Positions 38,259 to 47,701 of a DNA stretch of 64,000 nt are shown here, piece after piece (position 1 is the stretch's first letter; each line of letters begins with the position of its first letter). This stretch comes from Micromonospora sp. C95 (GTDB lineage Bacteria; Actinomycetota; Actinomycetes; Mycobacteriales; Micromonosporaceae), in NCBI RefSeq assembly GCF_018070465.1, contig NZ_JAGPXT010000007.1:186001-250000 (forward strand), given 5' to 3'. The notes under the pieces were generated by a model, which had not been told where the DNA came from, ran no database searches, and saw only the letters and a list, made by a program, of their open reading frames with translations. The position numbers and the translations under genes are program-made.

Positions 38259-38756
38259 CTAGCGCGGCACCTCGTGCAGCCTGACGGCGTCGAGCCGACC
38301 GTCGGTCAGTTCCGCGGTGAGATAGGTCGCGTACGGCTGGCGGCGCCGGTCGGTCGGCGAGCCGGGGTTGAGCAACCGCAGGCCGCCGGGGGCCTCGCTG
38401 TCCCAGGGGATGTGCGAGTGGCCGAAGACGAGCAGGTCGCAGTCGGGGAAGCGGGCCGCGCACCGCCGCTCCCGGCCGCTGGCCGGCCCGGTCTCGTGCA
38501 CCACCGCGATCCGCAGCCCGGCGATGTCCGCGCGGGCGATCTCCGGCAGTCGGGCCCGCAGGTCCGGACCGTCGTTGTTGCCGTGGACGCCGATCAGCCG
38601 GGCGCTGCGCCGCTCCAGGTCGTCGAGCAGCCCGGCGCTCACCCAGTCGCCGGCATGGATGACGAGGTCGGCGGTGTCGACGGCGGCCCACAGCCCCGGC
38701 GGCAGATCCCGGGCACGTTTCGGCAGGTGGGTGTCTGCCATCATGACCAACCGCAC
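38259..38756 (-). CDS. YfcE-type metallophosphoesterase
   Basis: The protein is 165 residues. Metal-binding motifs are in order: MADTHLPK (D-x-H), VIHAGDWVS (GD), GVHGNNDGP (GNND), VVHETGP and FGHSHIPW (GHxH). This is the compact single-domain form that hydrolyses small phosphodiesters in the cytosol. Nearby ATGs at the start (MRLVMMADTH) leave a few residues of doubt. Confidence 0.9.
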   Translation of the reverse strand: MRLVMMADTHLPKRARDLPPGLWAAVDTADLVIHAGDWVSAGLLDDLERRSARLIGVHGNNDGPDLRARLPEIARADIAGLRIAVVHETGPASGRERRCAARFPDCDLLVFGHSHIPWDSEAPGGLRLLNPGSPTDRRRQPYATYLTAELTDGRLDAVRLHEVPR

Positions 38757-38819
38757 CGGGTCAGCGTAGCCCCGCCCCGGCCCCGGCCAGCCCGCGTCGG
38801 CCCACCGCCGTCGAGGGGG

Positions 38820-39401
38820 TCAGACACGGCCGCGTACCAGCGGCAGGAAGACCTCGTCGACGATCTCGATCAGGATCTCGTCGGGGACCGACGGGATGCC
38901 GCGCATCGCGTACTCGGCTCGCAGCAGCATCATCGGCGTGGCCGCGACCCTCGGGTGCACGGCCGTCGGCGGTGCCTCACCCCGGGCGACCGCGCGGTCG
39001 AGCATGGTCAGCCAGGCGCGGTCCATGGTTTCCGCGCCTGATCGTGCCCGCATGAGGTCGAGCAGCGCCGGATCGTCCGCCGCCGCGGACAGCAGGCTGC
39101 GCAGGACCGCTCCGTGCGGTGAGGACCACGTCTCGTTCGCCTGCCGCAGCATCTCGAGCGCGTCGCCCCGCAGCGTGCCGGTGTCGGGATTCGGAATCGC
39201 GACGTCGGAGAGGTGGCGGTACGCCGCGATGCCCAACGCCGCCCGATGCGGCCATCGGCGGTAGATGGCGTTCTTGTTGGTCCCGGCCCGGGCGGCGACC
39301 CGGTCCATGGTCAGCCCCGGATAACCGGACTCGCGCAGTTCCTCGGCCGCCGCGTGCAGGATCGCCCGTTCCAGTTCCTCTCCCCGGCGTCTGGTACCCA
39401 T
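38820..39401 (-). CDS. TetR/AcrR-family repressor
   Basis: The protein is 193 residues with HTH LERAILHAAAEELRESGYPG, then NKNAIYRRWPHRAAL. The C-terminal domain resembles TetR_C_11-type regulators (AEYAMRGIPSVPDEILIEIV). Its start codon lies 7 bp from a 40-bp inverted repeat shared with the divergent TIM-barrel gene, so direct auto- and cross-repression is very likely. Confidence 0.92.
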   Translation of the reverse strand: MGTRRRGEELERAILHAAAEELRESGYPGLTMDRVAARAGTNKNAIYRRWPHRAALGIAAYRHLSDVAIPNPDTGTLRGDALEMLRQANETWSSPHGAVLRSLLSAAADDPALLDLMRARSGAETMDRAWLTMLDRAVARGEAPPTAVHPRVAATPMMLLRAEYAMRGIPSVPDEILIEIVDEVFLPLVRGRV

Positions 39402-39408
39402 GCCTTGC

Positions 39409-39448
39409 AGGGTACTGGACGTACCTTATAGGGTACGTCCAGTACCCT
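39409..39448. promoter_or_regulatory. 40-bp inverted-repeat operator between the TetR and TIM-barrel genes
   Basis: Arms AGGGTACTGGACGTACC and GGTACGTCCAGTACCCT are perfectly complementary over 17 bp, with a 6-bp spacer TTATAG. Each arm contains two GTAC tetramers, giving four half-sites, as if two TetR dimers bind side by side. TATAGG in the spacer/right arm could be a -10 element for the rightward promoter, so repressor binding would block it. Confidence 0.8.
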
Positions 39449-39465
39449 ATAGACGAGGAGCACCC

Positions 39466-40479
39466 GTGCGCGTCTTCGGCATGAACTACGACACCGGCTT
39501 CGTGAGCGCCGGATCCACCACCCACGAGCCGTTCGACCCGGAGACCGTGCGACACGACCTGCGCGTCATCCGGGACGAATTGCACTGCGACGCGGTACGC
39601 ATCACCGGCGGTGTCCAGGATCGACTGGAGTTGACCGCGCGACTCGCCACCGAGGCGGGGCTCGAGGTCTGGTACTCCCCCTTCACCAACGGCCTCGACC
39701 GGGACGAACTCATGGCGTTCCTGCTCGACGGCGCCGAGCGGGCAGAGCGGCTGCGACGCGGCGGCACCTCGGTCGTCTACCTCACCGGCTCCGAGATCTC
39801 CCTGGTCACCGACGGTTTCCTGCCCGGACGTGATCTGGTCGAGCGGATGGCGCTGTGCACCGATCCGGTGCGGATGCGGGAGGCGGTCCCGGCAGCCCGG
39901 GCCGCCGTGCGCGGGTTTCTCGCCGAGGTGGTGCCCGCGGTGCGGGAACGGTTCGGCGGCCTCGTCGGCTATGCCTCGATCCCACTGGAGGATGTCGACT
40001 GGGCACCGTTCGACATCAGCGCCAGCGACGCCGGCTACCGTGACGCGACGAACGCCGCGGTGTTTCCGCAGACCCTGGCCGCAGCCGTGGGGCGGGGCAA
40101 GCCGTACGCCGTGACCGAGTTCGGCTGCTGCACCTTCCGCGGCGCGGCCGACGTCGCGGGCGCGACGGAGCCGGTGAGGTACGACGAGCACGGGCGCGCC
40201 GCGCAGCTCACCACCGAGCTGGAACGTGACGAACAGGGCCAGGCCCGCTACCTGCTGGATCTGCTACGCGACTACGAGCGTGGCGGTGTGGAGGCGGCGT
40301 TCGTGTACACCTTCGCGAACCGGCACCTACCGACCACGGAAGACCCGGCGCACGACTACGACCTGGCCGCGCGCGGGATCGTGCGGGTGCTGCCGGACGG
40401 CTCGTGGACGCCGAAGGCCGCCTTCCACGCCCTGGCGGAATACGGTCGAATCCGCGCACAGACCTCGACCTGCTCCTGA
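39466..40479 (+). CDS. TIM-barrel protein of the actinobacterial 'abortive infection' annotation group
   Basis: The protein is 337 residues with a GTG start behind GACGAGGAG. The pattern MNYDTGF, LHCDAVRITGG, LEVWYSPF, VVYLTGSEISL, GYASIPLEDVDW, FDISASDAGY and YAVTEFGCC is an eight-strand barrel like glycoside hydrolases. Glu residues in GSEIS and TEFG fall where acid/base and nucleophile would lie. Homologues in Streptomyces are labelled abortive phage infection proteins, but I know of no proof. No signal peptide. It is under evident TetR control. Confidence 0.75.
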   Translation: MRVFGMNYDTGFVSAGSTTHEPFDPETVRHDLRVIRDELHCDAVRITGGVQDRLELTARLATEAGLEVWYSPFTNGLDRDELMAFLLDGAERAERLRRGGTSVVYLTGSEISLVTDGFLPGRDLVERMALCTDPVRMREAVPAARAAVRGFLAEVVPAVRERFGGLVGYASIPLEDVDWAPFDISASDAGYRDATNAAVFPQTLAAAVGRGKPYAVTEFGCCTFRGAADVAGATEPVRYDEHGRAAQLTTELERDEQGQARYLLDLLRDYERGGVEAAFVYTFANRHLPTTEDPAHDYDLAARGIVRVLPDGSWTPKAAFHALAEYGRIRAQTSTCS

Positions 40480-40520
40480 GGCGGCAAGCAGTGGACCCGG
40501 TTCACCTGGTGCCCGACGCG

Positions 40521-40556
40521 GAGCCGTACCGCCCCGTCGCTGAGCCGTACCGCCCC
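40521..40556 (+). repeat. Short tandem direct repeat
   Basis: GAGCCGTACCGCCCC occurs at 40521-40535 and 40542-40556, a 21-bp period, in the gap after the TIM-barrel gene. This is probably a small duplication; no function is evident. Confidence 0.5.
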
Positions 40557-40566
40557 TTTGCAGGCC

Positions 40567-41019
40567 TCAGGCGGCCCCGGCTGCGGCCTGCGCGTCCCAC
40601 ACGCTGACGACCACGCCGAACACGAAAAGCTGCAACGGCGTCGCGAGCCCCGGCAACTCGATCGCGATGTCACGGCTCCAGAAGCTGGTCTTGCGGACCG
40701 AGCCCACCCGGGTGTCGCCGAGGAGCAGTTCCTGCTCGCCGCCCCAGATGGACCTACGCCGGAAGTGGTAGGTCCGCCCGGCCGCCTCGACGGTCCACCG
40801 CTTACGACCCGCCCGGTCGGCCGAGGCGACCAGCGTCCCCGCCTCGTCGACCATGGTGTACCTGGTACCCCAGGCGTTGGAGCGGACCTGAAAACGCCGC
40901 CCGTCCAGCTCGAACTCGCCACCGCTGCGCCACACCGAGCTGTCCCAGACGGCGATCTCCCGACCTCGGTCCGTCACCACGTAACGGCTGCGCCAGACGC
41001 TGACCCGCCGAGCTTCCAT
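40567..41019 (-). CDS. LURP-one-related/scramblase-like small protein
   Basis: The protein is 150 residues from MEARRVSVWRSRY. The tubby-like beta-barrel pattern is a run of short strands with R/W turns (GREIAVWDSSVWR, FQVRSNAWGTRYTMVDEAG, ELLLGDTRVGSV) and a hydrophobic C-terminal helix (LQLFVFGVVVSVWDAQ). This fits the LURP-one-related/phospholipid scramblase-like group (PF04525). Function in bacteria is unknown. Confidence 0.65.
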   Translation of the reverse strand: MEARRVSVWRSRYVVTDRGREIAVWDSSVWRSGGEFELDGRRFQVRSNAWGTRYTMVDEAGTLVASADRAGRKRWTVEAAGRTYHFRRRSIWGGEQELLLGDTRVGSVRKTSFWSRDIAIELPGLATPLQLFVFGVVVSVWDAQAAAGAA

Positions 41020-41121
41020 GCGACCAGAGTAGGCATGACGACCTCCGGGTGGGGAGCGCGGAGAATCCGGCGGCGACGAAGCCTGGTTCCTCACGCGACG
41101 TGATGTCCGATAGTCGATGCC

Positions 41122-42237
41122 ATGACGGAGCACCTGACCGTGGGGCGGGTGGCGGAACTGGCCGGGGTCAGCGTCCGCACCCTGCACCACTACGACGAGA
41201 TCGGCCTGCTCGAACCGTCCACCCGCACCTCGGCCGGGCACCGCGCCTACTCCGCCGACGATGTCGAGCGGCTCCGGGAGGTGCTCGCCTACCGGCGGCT
41301 CGGCTTCGGGCTGCGCGAGATCGCGGAGCTGGTCGACGATCCGACCACGGACGCGGTCGCGCACCTGTGCCGACTGCGGGGCCTGCTGCTGGACCAGCGC
41401 GATCGCGCTGCCGCGATGGTGACCGCCATTGACCGGGAACTGGACGCGCGAGCCAGGGGGATCAGGACCACGCCGGAGGAACAGTTGAGAGTGTTCGGGA
41501 CGCAGTTGTACGACGCCATCGGATCCGCCTACCCCGCGACCCGGCGCACCGAGCCACGGATCGCCGCGCGCATCTGGGCTGCGCTGGGTGACGCCCGGAC
41601 GGTGTTGAACGTCGGAGCCGGCACCGGCTCGTACGAGCCACCCGACCGCGAGGTCACCGCAGTGGAACCGTCGGCGGTCATGCGGGCGCAGCGGCCCCCG
41701 GGCACGGCACCGTGCGTGGCCGCGGCCGCGGAGAAGCTGCCGTTCGAGGATCAGTCCTTCGACGCCGCGATGGCGGTCAGCACCGTCCACCACTGGCCCG
41801 ACCCGGTCGCCGGGCTGCGCGAGATGCGACGGGTGGCCCGCCGCGTGGTGGTGTTCACCTACGACGCCGACGACACCGGCTGGCGGCAACGATTCTGGCT
41901 CACCCGCGACTATCTGCCCGAGTTCGCTGACCTCCTCGTCGGGTGGCCGTCCCTGGCCGACCTGACCGGCGCGATCGGCGGACGCGCCGAACCGGTGCTG
42001 GTGCCGTGGGACTGCGTCGACGGGTTCTTCGAGGCGTACTGGCGCCGGCCTGAGGCGTACCTGGACGAACACGTACGCCGCGCGGTGTCGGTGTGGACCA
42101 GGGTCGGGCCGCAGGCCGAGCGACGCGCAGTCAGCGGACTCCGTGACGACCTGTCCTCGGGTCGGTGGGCTGAGCGCAACCGAGACCTGCTCGCTCTCGA
42201 CACCGCGGAACTCGGTCTCCGTCTGCTCGTCGCCTGA
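41122..42237 (+). CDS. Fusion of MerR-family regulator and SAM methyltransferase
   Basis: The protein is 371 residues. Residues 1-~115 are a full MerR DNA-binding domain and dimer helix (LTVGRVAELAGVSVRTLHHY, LREIAELVDDP, LLDQRDRAAAMVTAID) of the TipAL class. Residues ~120-371 are a class I methyltransferase (TVLNVGAGTGSYEP, ITAVEPS-like VTAVEPSAVM, FDAAMAVSTVHHWPDP). The join is in one frame without any break. The ligand-binding slot of a MerR activator is thus replaced by a SAM-binding enzyme domain. Confidence 0.88.
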   Translation: MTEHLTVGRVAELAGVSVRTLHHYDEIGLLEPSTRTSAGHRAYSADDVERLREVLAYRRLGFGLREIAELVDDPTTDAVAHLCRLRGLLLDQRDRAAAMVTAIDRELDARARGIRTTPEEQLRVFGTQLYDAIGSAYPATRRTEPRIAARIWAALGDARTVLNVGAGTGSYEPPDREVTAVEPSAVMRAQRPPGTAPCVAAAAEKLPFEDQSFDAAMAVSTVHHWPDPVAGLREMRRVARRVVVFTYDADDTGWRQRFWLTRDYLPEFADLLVGWPSLADLTGAIGGRAEPVLVPWDCVDGFFEAYWRRPEAYLDEHVRRAVSVWTRVGPQAERRAVSGLRDDLSSGRWAERNRDLLALDTAELGLRLLVA

Positions 42238-42388
42238 CCCACCGTGCCGCGTCCGGACGCGGCAGTGGAACCTCGCACACTCGGCTCCGCCGAGTACCAG
42301 GATGTCCGGGGTGGACGACGACGTCACCGCCGCCGCAACTGCCAGAATTGGACACAAGGAGACGGTACGAACCGGACGAGGAGGAGAC

Positions 42389-42796
42389 ATGAGCGACTGG
42401 AACGACAAGGTCATCGCCGAGTTCCGCGCCAACGGCGGGCAGGTGGGCGGTCACTTCGCTGGCGAGCCACTGCTGCTGTTGCACACCATCGGTGCCAAGA
42501 GCGGCCAGCCCCGCGTACACCCGATGATGTACCAGAAGGTGGACGGCGGCTATGCCGTGTTCGCCTCCAAAGCGGGCGCGCCCACCAACCCCGACTGGTA
42601 CCACAACCTGCTCGCCCAGCCGCGCACTCAAGCGGAGATCGGGACGGACACCGTCGAGTTGGTCGCCCGAGTCGCCACCGGGGACGAGCGGGAACGAATC
42701 TGGAGCGCGCAGAAGGCAGCGTATCCATTCTTCGCCGAGTACGAGCGAAAGACCACCCGCCAGATCCCCGTCGTCGTACTCGAACCCGCGCCGTAA
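42389..42796 (+). CDS. Deazaflavin (F420)-dependent nitroreductase-family protein (DDN-like)
   Basis: The protein is 135 residues with a strong GAGGAGG ribosome site. The split-barrel fold has motifs LLLLHTIGAKSGQPRVHPM (the F420 phosphate-binding Lys/Ser/Gly turn) and GAPTNPDWYHNLLAQP. This is the Ddn/PF04075 family, which uses reduced F420 for quinones, enones or coumarin-like molecules. Micromonosporaceae make F420. The physiological substrate is not known. Confidence 0.92.
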   Translation: MSDWNDKVIAEFRANGGQVGGHFAGEPLLLLHTIGAKSGQPRVHPMMYQKVDGGYAVFASKAGAPTNPDWYHNLLAQPRTQAEIGTDTVELVARVATGDERERIWSAQKAAYPFFAEYERKTTRQIPVVVLEPAP

Positions 42797-42850
42797 CGGG
42801 CCAGGGGCGGGGCTCGGAAAGGTCGACACGTCCCGGTCACGATGCCGAGG

Positions 42851-43384
42851 TCAGAGGCCGGTCAGCTTCTCGAAGAGTTCGTTCGTCGTGTCGTAGTACC
42901 TCGTCGTCCGACCGAGGTGTGTCATGCCGAGCCGCCGGCAGACGGCCTGGGAGGCACGGTTGTCCGGGTCCGTGACCGCGATGACCCTCGTCAGACCTCG
43001 GCCGAACGCGTCGTCCAGAACCGCCGCCGCTGCTTCGGTGGCGTAGCCGTGCCCCCAGACGTCCGGATGCAGATGCCAGCCGATCTCGACATCGTTCGGG
43101 CCGCCGACAGATTCGCCAGCCGACAGAGGAATCGGCTTGAGCAGGAGATTTCCCACCAGCCGATCGCCCGCCGCCGTGGTGATGGCCCAGATGCCGTGGA
43201 TCGGATGGTCGATGGCGCGTCGACGTGTGATCGAGGCGAGGGCGTCCTCGCGGCTGTTCATGAGTGTCGGCTGCGCGCCCAGGAACCGCACGACCTCCCA
43301 GCGCGACTCGAGATCCAGAAGGAAGTCAACGTCCTCCTCGCGCCACGGACGCAGCAGCAGACGATCGCTCGCGATGGTGCGCAT
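42851..43384 (-). CDS. GNAT-family N-acetyltransferase (RimJ/RimL type)
   Basis: The protein is 177 residues starting MRTIASDRLLLRPW, as is typical for Acetyltransf_3 proteins. The acetyl-CoA loop is degenerate but recognisable (HLHPDVWGHGYATEAAAAVL), followed by VTDPDNRASQAVCRRLGM. It may acetylate a protein N-terminus or a small amine. Confidence 0.88.
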   Translation of the reverse strand: MRTIASDRLLLRPWREEDVDFLLDLESRWEVVRFLGAQPTLMNSREDALASITRRRAIDHPIHGIWAITTAAGDRLVGNLLLKPIPLSAGESVGGPNDVEIGWHLHPDVWGHGYATEAAAAVLDDAFGRGLTRVIAVTDPDNRASQAVCRRLGMTHLGRTTRYYDTTNELFEKLTGL

Positions 43385-43436
43385 CTCATCCAACCTAATG
43401 CTCCGGCCGGGGCCGAGGGAGTGCCAGGGCGGGGTG

Positions 43437-44387
<951 letters not shown>

Positions 44388-44477
44388 TGAGCCGTCCTCG
44401 TCTGACAATCGAGGTTGAGCGCGAGGGCGGATGACACCGCGTTGACCGCCGCGACCGCGTGCCGGAATCATGATGGC

Positions 44478-45176
44478 ATGACCTCGAGTGCCTGGCTCAG
44501 TAAGGATCATGAACTGGTACCGGGTACCGAGGTCTTTCGCAGCGAGCGCCGCTTCGCGATGGAGGCATACTCCGCGAGCCACAGTCAGCTGCTGCTGCGC
44601 AGCGATCCGGTCGACGATGAACACGACACGACAATCGACCTGCTGTTCAAGCCGGTCAGGGCGGTCAAGATCCCTGCCGGCTGCACGGGGCTGGCCGTCC
44701 GATGCGCGACAGTCGACGAAACAGCACAGATCATGACAACAGTGCCTCGGGTCCGCCCTGACCTGGGCCACCGGGTCTTCATGCTGGAGAGCCAAGGCCA
44801 ATCCGACTACGTCGTCAGTATGGCTTTCGGTTGGCACGAAGGCATCCTGCCCAGCGTCCAGGGCAGCTTCTTCCACACCGCGGACGCCTACCTGCCACGA
44901 TGGCCCACGGGCCCGCTGTTCGGTCTGAACGCAGGGTTCAACGCCGCGTCCGTCCAGGACCTCATCCACGCGTTGAACTCGGATGCTGATCAGCCAGCCC
45001 GTCGTGACCGATTCCGGTACGTCTTCGTCGTCATTGCCGACGTGGGCACCGAGACCAGGCCGAAGATCTCGGGTGCCGGAGTGTTCCTGACGCGGGCGGA
45101 CGCCGAGGAGGCTCGATCTCTACTGGCCGTCAAGGTCACCTCCTGTTGGATCGAGACGCTCCCGATCGCCATGTAG
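44478..45176 (+). CDS. Hypothetical protein
   Basis: The protein is 232 residues from the ATG giving MTSSAWLSKDHELVPG; an earlier in-frame start at 44415 is possible. I do not recognise a family. The sequence is soluble with mixed alpha/beta character (LLLRSDPVD, TTIDLLFKPVRAVKIPAG, YVVSMAFGWHEG, YVFVVIADVGTETRPKISGAG). No signal peptide, membrane helix or metal motif is visible. It is divergent from the APH-family gene across 90 bp. Confidence 0.65.
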   Translation: MTSSAWLSKDHELVPGTEVFRSERRFAMEAYSASHSQLLLRSDPVDDEHDTTIDLLFKPVRAVKIPAGCTGLAVRCATVDETAQIMTTVPRVRPDLGHRVFMLESQGQSDYVVSMAFGWHEGILPSVQGSFFHTADAYLPRWPTGPLFGLNAGFNAASVQDLIHALNSDADQPARRDRFRYVFVVIADVGTETRPKISGAGVFLTRADAEEARSLLAVKVTSCWIETLPIAM

Positions 45177-45248
45177 CAGCCGCCGCGACACCCCGGCACG
45201 CAATCGAGCCCACCCGACCCGCTCCGCACCCGACACGCCAAACGCGCC

Positions 45249-45476
45249 TCACCGACTCCGGTTGCGGGGATGCCGCTTGGCCGTCCGCTCGTTGCCGTGT
45301 TTGTAGTTGCCGGTGACGCGCGCCATCAACTCCTGCGGGTCCTGGGTGTTGACGTCGATCAGGAATCGGGCTGCGGCGGCGCCCCGAAGCACCACGGCGG
45401 GGCGGCCGTGATGGAGTAGTTCCACGTCTCCGTTCTTGCGGAGACGGTAGGTGAATCCCTCAGGTGCGCCGGGCAT
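45249..45476 (-). CDS. Small hypothetical protein
   Basis: The protein is 75 residues. MPGAPEGFTYRLRKNGDVEL, then HHGRPAVVLRGAAAARFLID, and a basic tail (NERTAKRHPRNRSR). The first part is like small actinobacterial proteins of unknown function; the basic C-terminus could bind nucleic acid. No operon partner. Confidence 0.6.
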   Translation of the reverse strand: MPGAPEGFTYRLRKNGDVELLHHGRPAVVLRGAAAARFLIDVNTQDPQELMARVTGNYKHGNERTAKRHPRNRSR

Positions 45477-45596
45477 CGCCGTATCGTCCTCGGCGGCAGC
45501 ACCGGACGCGACCGAATTACCCTGCCGACCAGGGCCGCCTCGGTCGCCGCACCGGACCCGCTGCCGGTCAGCTACCGCAGGTGGCATGCTGAGGCA

Positions 45597-46094
45597 ATGG
45601 TTTCCTTCCCACCCACCTTCGCCGACCACGTCGTCGCCGAGCCGGCCAAGGCCCAGTTCGAGGCGTTCATCGACGAGCACCGCAGGGCGCTCACCAGCTG
45701 CCTGGACGGGCTGACCGAGGAACAGGCACGCCGGTCGTTGGTGGTTTCCCGGACCACGCTGCTGGGTCTGGTGAAGCACGCGACCTTCGTGGAGAAGGTC
45801 TGGTTCGACGAGGCCGTCACGGGTCGGTCGCGCGCGGAGATCGGCATCCCGGCGACTCCCGACGAATCGTTCGTCCTCGACGACGGCGACACGATCGCCA
45901 CCGTCCAGCAGGCGCACCGCGAGGCCTGTGCGGCGTCACGCCAGGCGACGTCGACCCTGGGGCTGGACGACATCCTGCCCGGCAACCGGCGGGGTCCGCT
46001 GCCGCTGCGGTGGGTGTATCTGCACGTGCTGCGCGAACTCGCCCAGCACTGTGGACACGCCGACATCCTCCGCGAGCAGCTCCTGCACGGGTGA
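45597..46094 (+). CDS. DinB/DUF664-family protein
   Basis: The protein is 165 residues forming a four-helix bundle. The metal-site histidines are in LGLVKHATFVEKVWF and VLRELAQHCGHADILREQL (abridged), the usual DinB three-His layout. Family members are often mycothiol-dependent enzymes in actinobacteria, so a thiol-transfer role is possible. The specific substrate is unknown. Confidence 0.88.
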   Translation: MVSFPPTFADHVVAEPAKAQFEAFIDEHRRALTSCLDGLTEEQARRSLVVSRTTLLGLVKHATFVEKVWFDEAVTGRSRAEIGIPATPDESFVLDDGDTIATVQQAHREACAASRQATSTLGLDDILPGNRRGPLPLRWVYLHVLRELAQHCGHADILREQLLHG

Positions 46095-46187
46095 CGCCGC
46101 GGTGACTGCCCACTGCCCTACGTTCCCGCTGGCTCGCTCATCGACCGTGCAAACCGCACGATAGAAGGCGACAACGGAGGTCGTCCG

Positions 46188-47030
46188 ATGCCACTGCCCC
46201 CGGACAGTCACGTGCACAGCGAGTGGTCGTGGGACACCCGGGTCGGTGACATGGAAGGGTCGTGCGTGCGGGCCGTCGAACTCGGTCTGCCGGCGATCGC
46301 CTTCACCGAACATCTGGACCACACCGCGTGGCGGGTCGCGACCGAGGGCCCGTACGCCTCGGACCATCTCACCTCGCTCGCCGACGCGGAGGGAATGCTG
46401 ACGCTGCCCGCGTTCGACGCCGGCGGATACCTGGACGCGGTGGAGCGCTGCCGGGACCGATTCCCACAGCTGCGCATCCTCAGCGGGCTGGAGCTGGGTG
46501 AACCCCATCGCCACGCCGATCAGATCGCGCGGGTGCTGGCCACCGGCCGGTTCGACCGCCTCCTCGGTTCCCTGCACGCCCTCCCCGATCAGGACGGCTT
46601 CGCCGAGCCCTGGGCGATCTACCCGCGCCGGGATCCCCACGAGGTGGTCCGCGCGTACCTCGCCGACGTCGCCACCATGGTCACCAGCAGCGACACGTTC
46701 TCCGTGCTGGCGCACATCGACTATCCGATCCGCTCCTGGCCGACCGAGGAGGTCGGCCCCTTCGATCCGACCGTCTTCGAGGACGAGTTCCGCGAGGCGT
46801 TGCGGGTGACCGCGCTGTCCGGTCGGGCGCTGGAGGTGAACACCCGGCTGCCGTTGCACGCGACCGTGCTCGGCTGGTGGCACGAGGAGGGTGGGGACGC
46901 GATCACCTTCGGCAGCGACGCGCATCTGCCGGCCTTCGTCGGACACGGCTTCCGGGAGGCCGCTCAGCTGGCGCAGGCGCACGGCTTCCGACCCGGCAGG
47001 AATCCCCACGACCTCTGGGGCCGGCGGTGA
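46188..47030 (+). CDS. PHP-domain phosphatase, histidinol-phosphatase-like
   Basis: The protein is 280 residues. The PHP metal motifs are in order: DSHVHSEWSWD, FTEHLDHTAW, GLELGEPHRH, VLAHIDYPIRSW and GSDAHLPAFVG. This layout matches the polymerase-and-histidinol-phosphatase superfamily (HisK-like). It may be the histidinol phosphatase or a paralogue with another substrate. The stop overlaps the next phosphatase gene by 4 nt. Confidence 0.87.
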   Translation: MPLPPDSHVHSEWSWDTRVGDMEGSCVRAVELGLPAIAFTEHLDHTAWRVATEGPYASDHLTSLADAEGMLTLPAFDAGGYLDAVERCRDRFPQLRILSGLELGEPHRHADQIARVLATGRFDRLLGSLHALPDQDGFAEPWAIYPRRDPHEVVRAYLADVATMVTSSDTFSVLAHIDYPIRSWPTEEVGPFDPTVFEDEFREALRVTALSGRALEVNTRLPLHATVLGWWHEEGGDAITFGSDAHLPAFVGHGFREAAQLAQAHGFRPGRNPHDLWGRR

Positions 47031-47608
47031 GCGGCATCCGGACGCCGACCGAGATCGTGCTGGTCCGGCACGCCCGGTCCGTCCCGCCGACCGCCGACGG
47101 TCCGGACGACCTCACCCGCCCGCTGACCACCCGCGGGCTGCGGCAGGCGGAGGAACTTGTGACGGCACTCGGCGAGCCGCGACCGGTGGCGGTCTGGTCC
47201 AGCCCGTACCGGCGGGCGATCCAGACCGTCCAGCCGACCGCCGACGCGCTCGGCCTGCCCGTACGCACCCGGACCGAGCTGCGCGAGTGGGACGACGGCC
47301 TCGCCTTCACCGAGGTCTGGGAGTCGCATTACGTCAGGAGCTGGACGGACCTCTCCCACGCACGCCCGGGCGGTGAGAGCCTTCAGCAGCTCAGCGTCCG
47401 GGCCGTCGCCGCCCTGCGGACGCTCGCCCGGCAGCACCCCGGCCGGGTGGTGCTCGTCGGCAGCCACGGCACCTTCATCTGCCGGGCGTTGGCCGGCTTC
47501 GGCGTGCCGGTCGAATGGGCCACGGTGCGACAGATGCCGATGCCCGCGGTCTACCGACTGCGCTTCACCGACCCGCACACCGGTCCCGAGATCTCCGGAT
47601 GGACCTGA
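47027..47608 (+). CDS. Histidine phosphatase (phosphoglycerate-mutase-like) family protein
   Basis: The protein is 193 residues with a GTG start inside the previous stop. The phospho-His motif is VLVRHARS (RHA in place of RHG), with Arg in SPYRRAIQT, Glu in ELREWDDG and His in VGSHGTFICRAL. It is a cytosolic phosphatase of unknown substrate. Coupling with the PHP gene suggests that the two act in related steps. Confidence 0.88.
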   Translation: MSGIRTPTEIVLVRHARSVPPTADGPDDLTRPLTTRGLRQAEELVTALGEPRPVAVWSSPYRRAIQTVQPTADALGLPVRTRTELREWDDGLAFTEVWESHYVRSWTDLSHARPGGESLQQLSVRAVAALRTLARQHPGRVVLVGSHGTFICRALAGFGVPVEWATVRQMPMPAVYRLRFTDPHTGPEISGWT

Positions 47609-47701
47609 TCTCCCCGGCCCGGCGTCACCCGCTCGCCCACCCTACGGCAGGAGAAGGCCGGCTGAGCCGGGCGGACGCGGTTTCCACCGCTGAGCCGCAG
47701 G

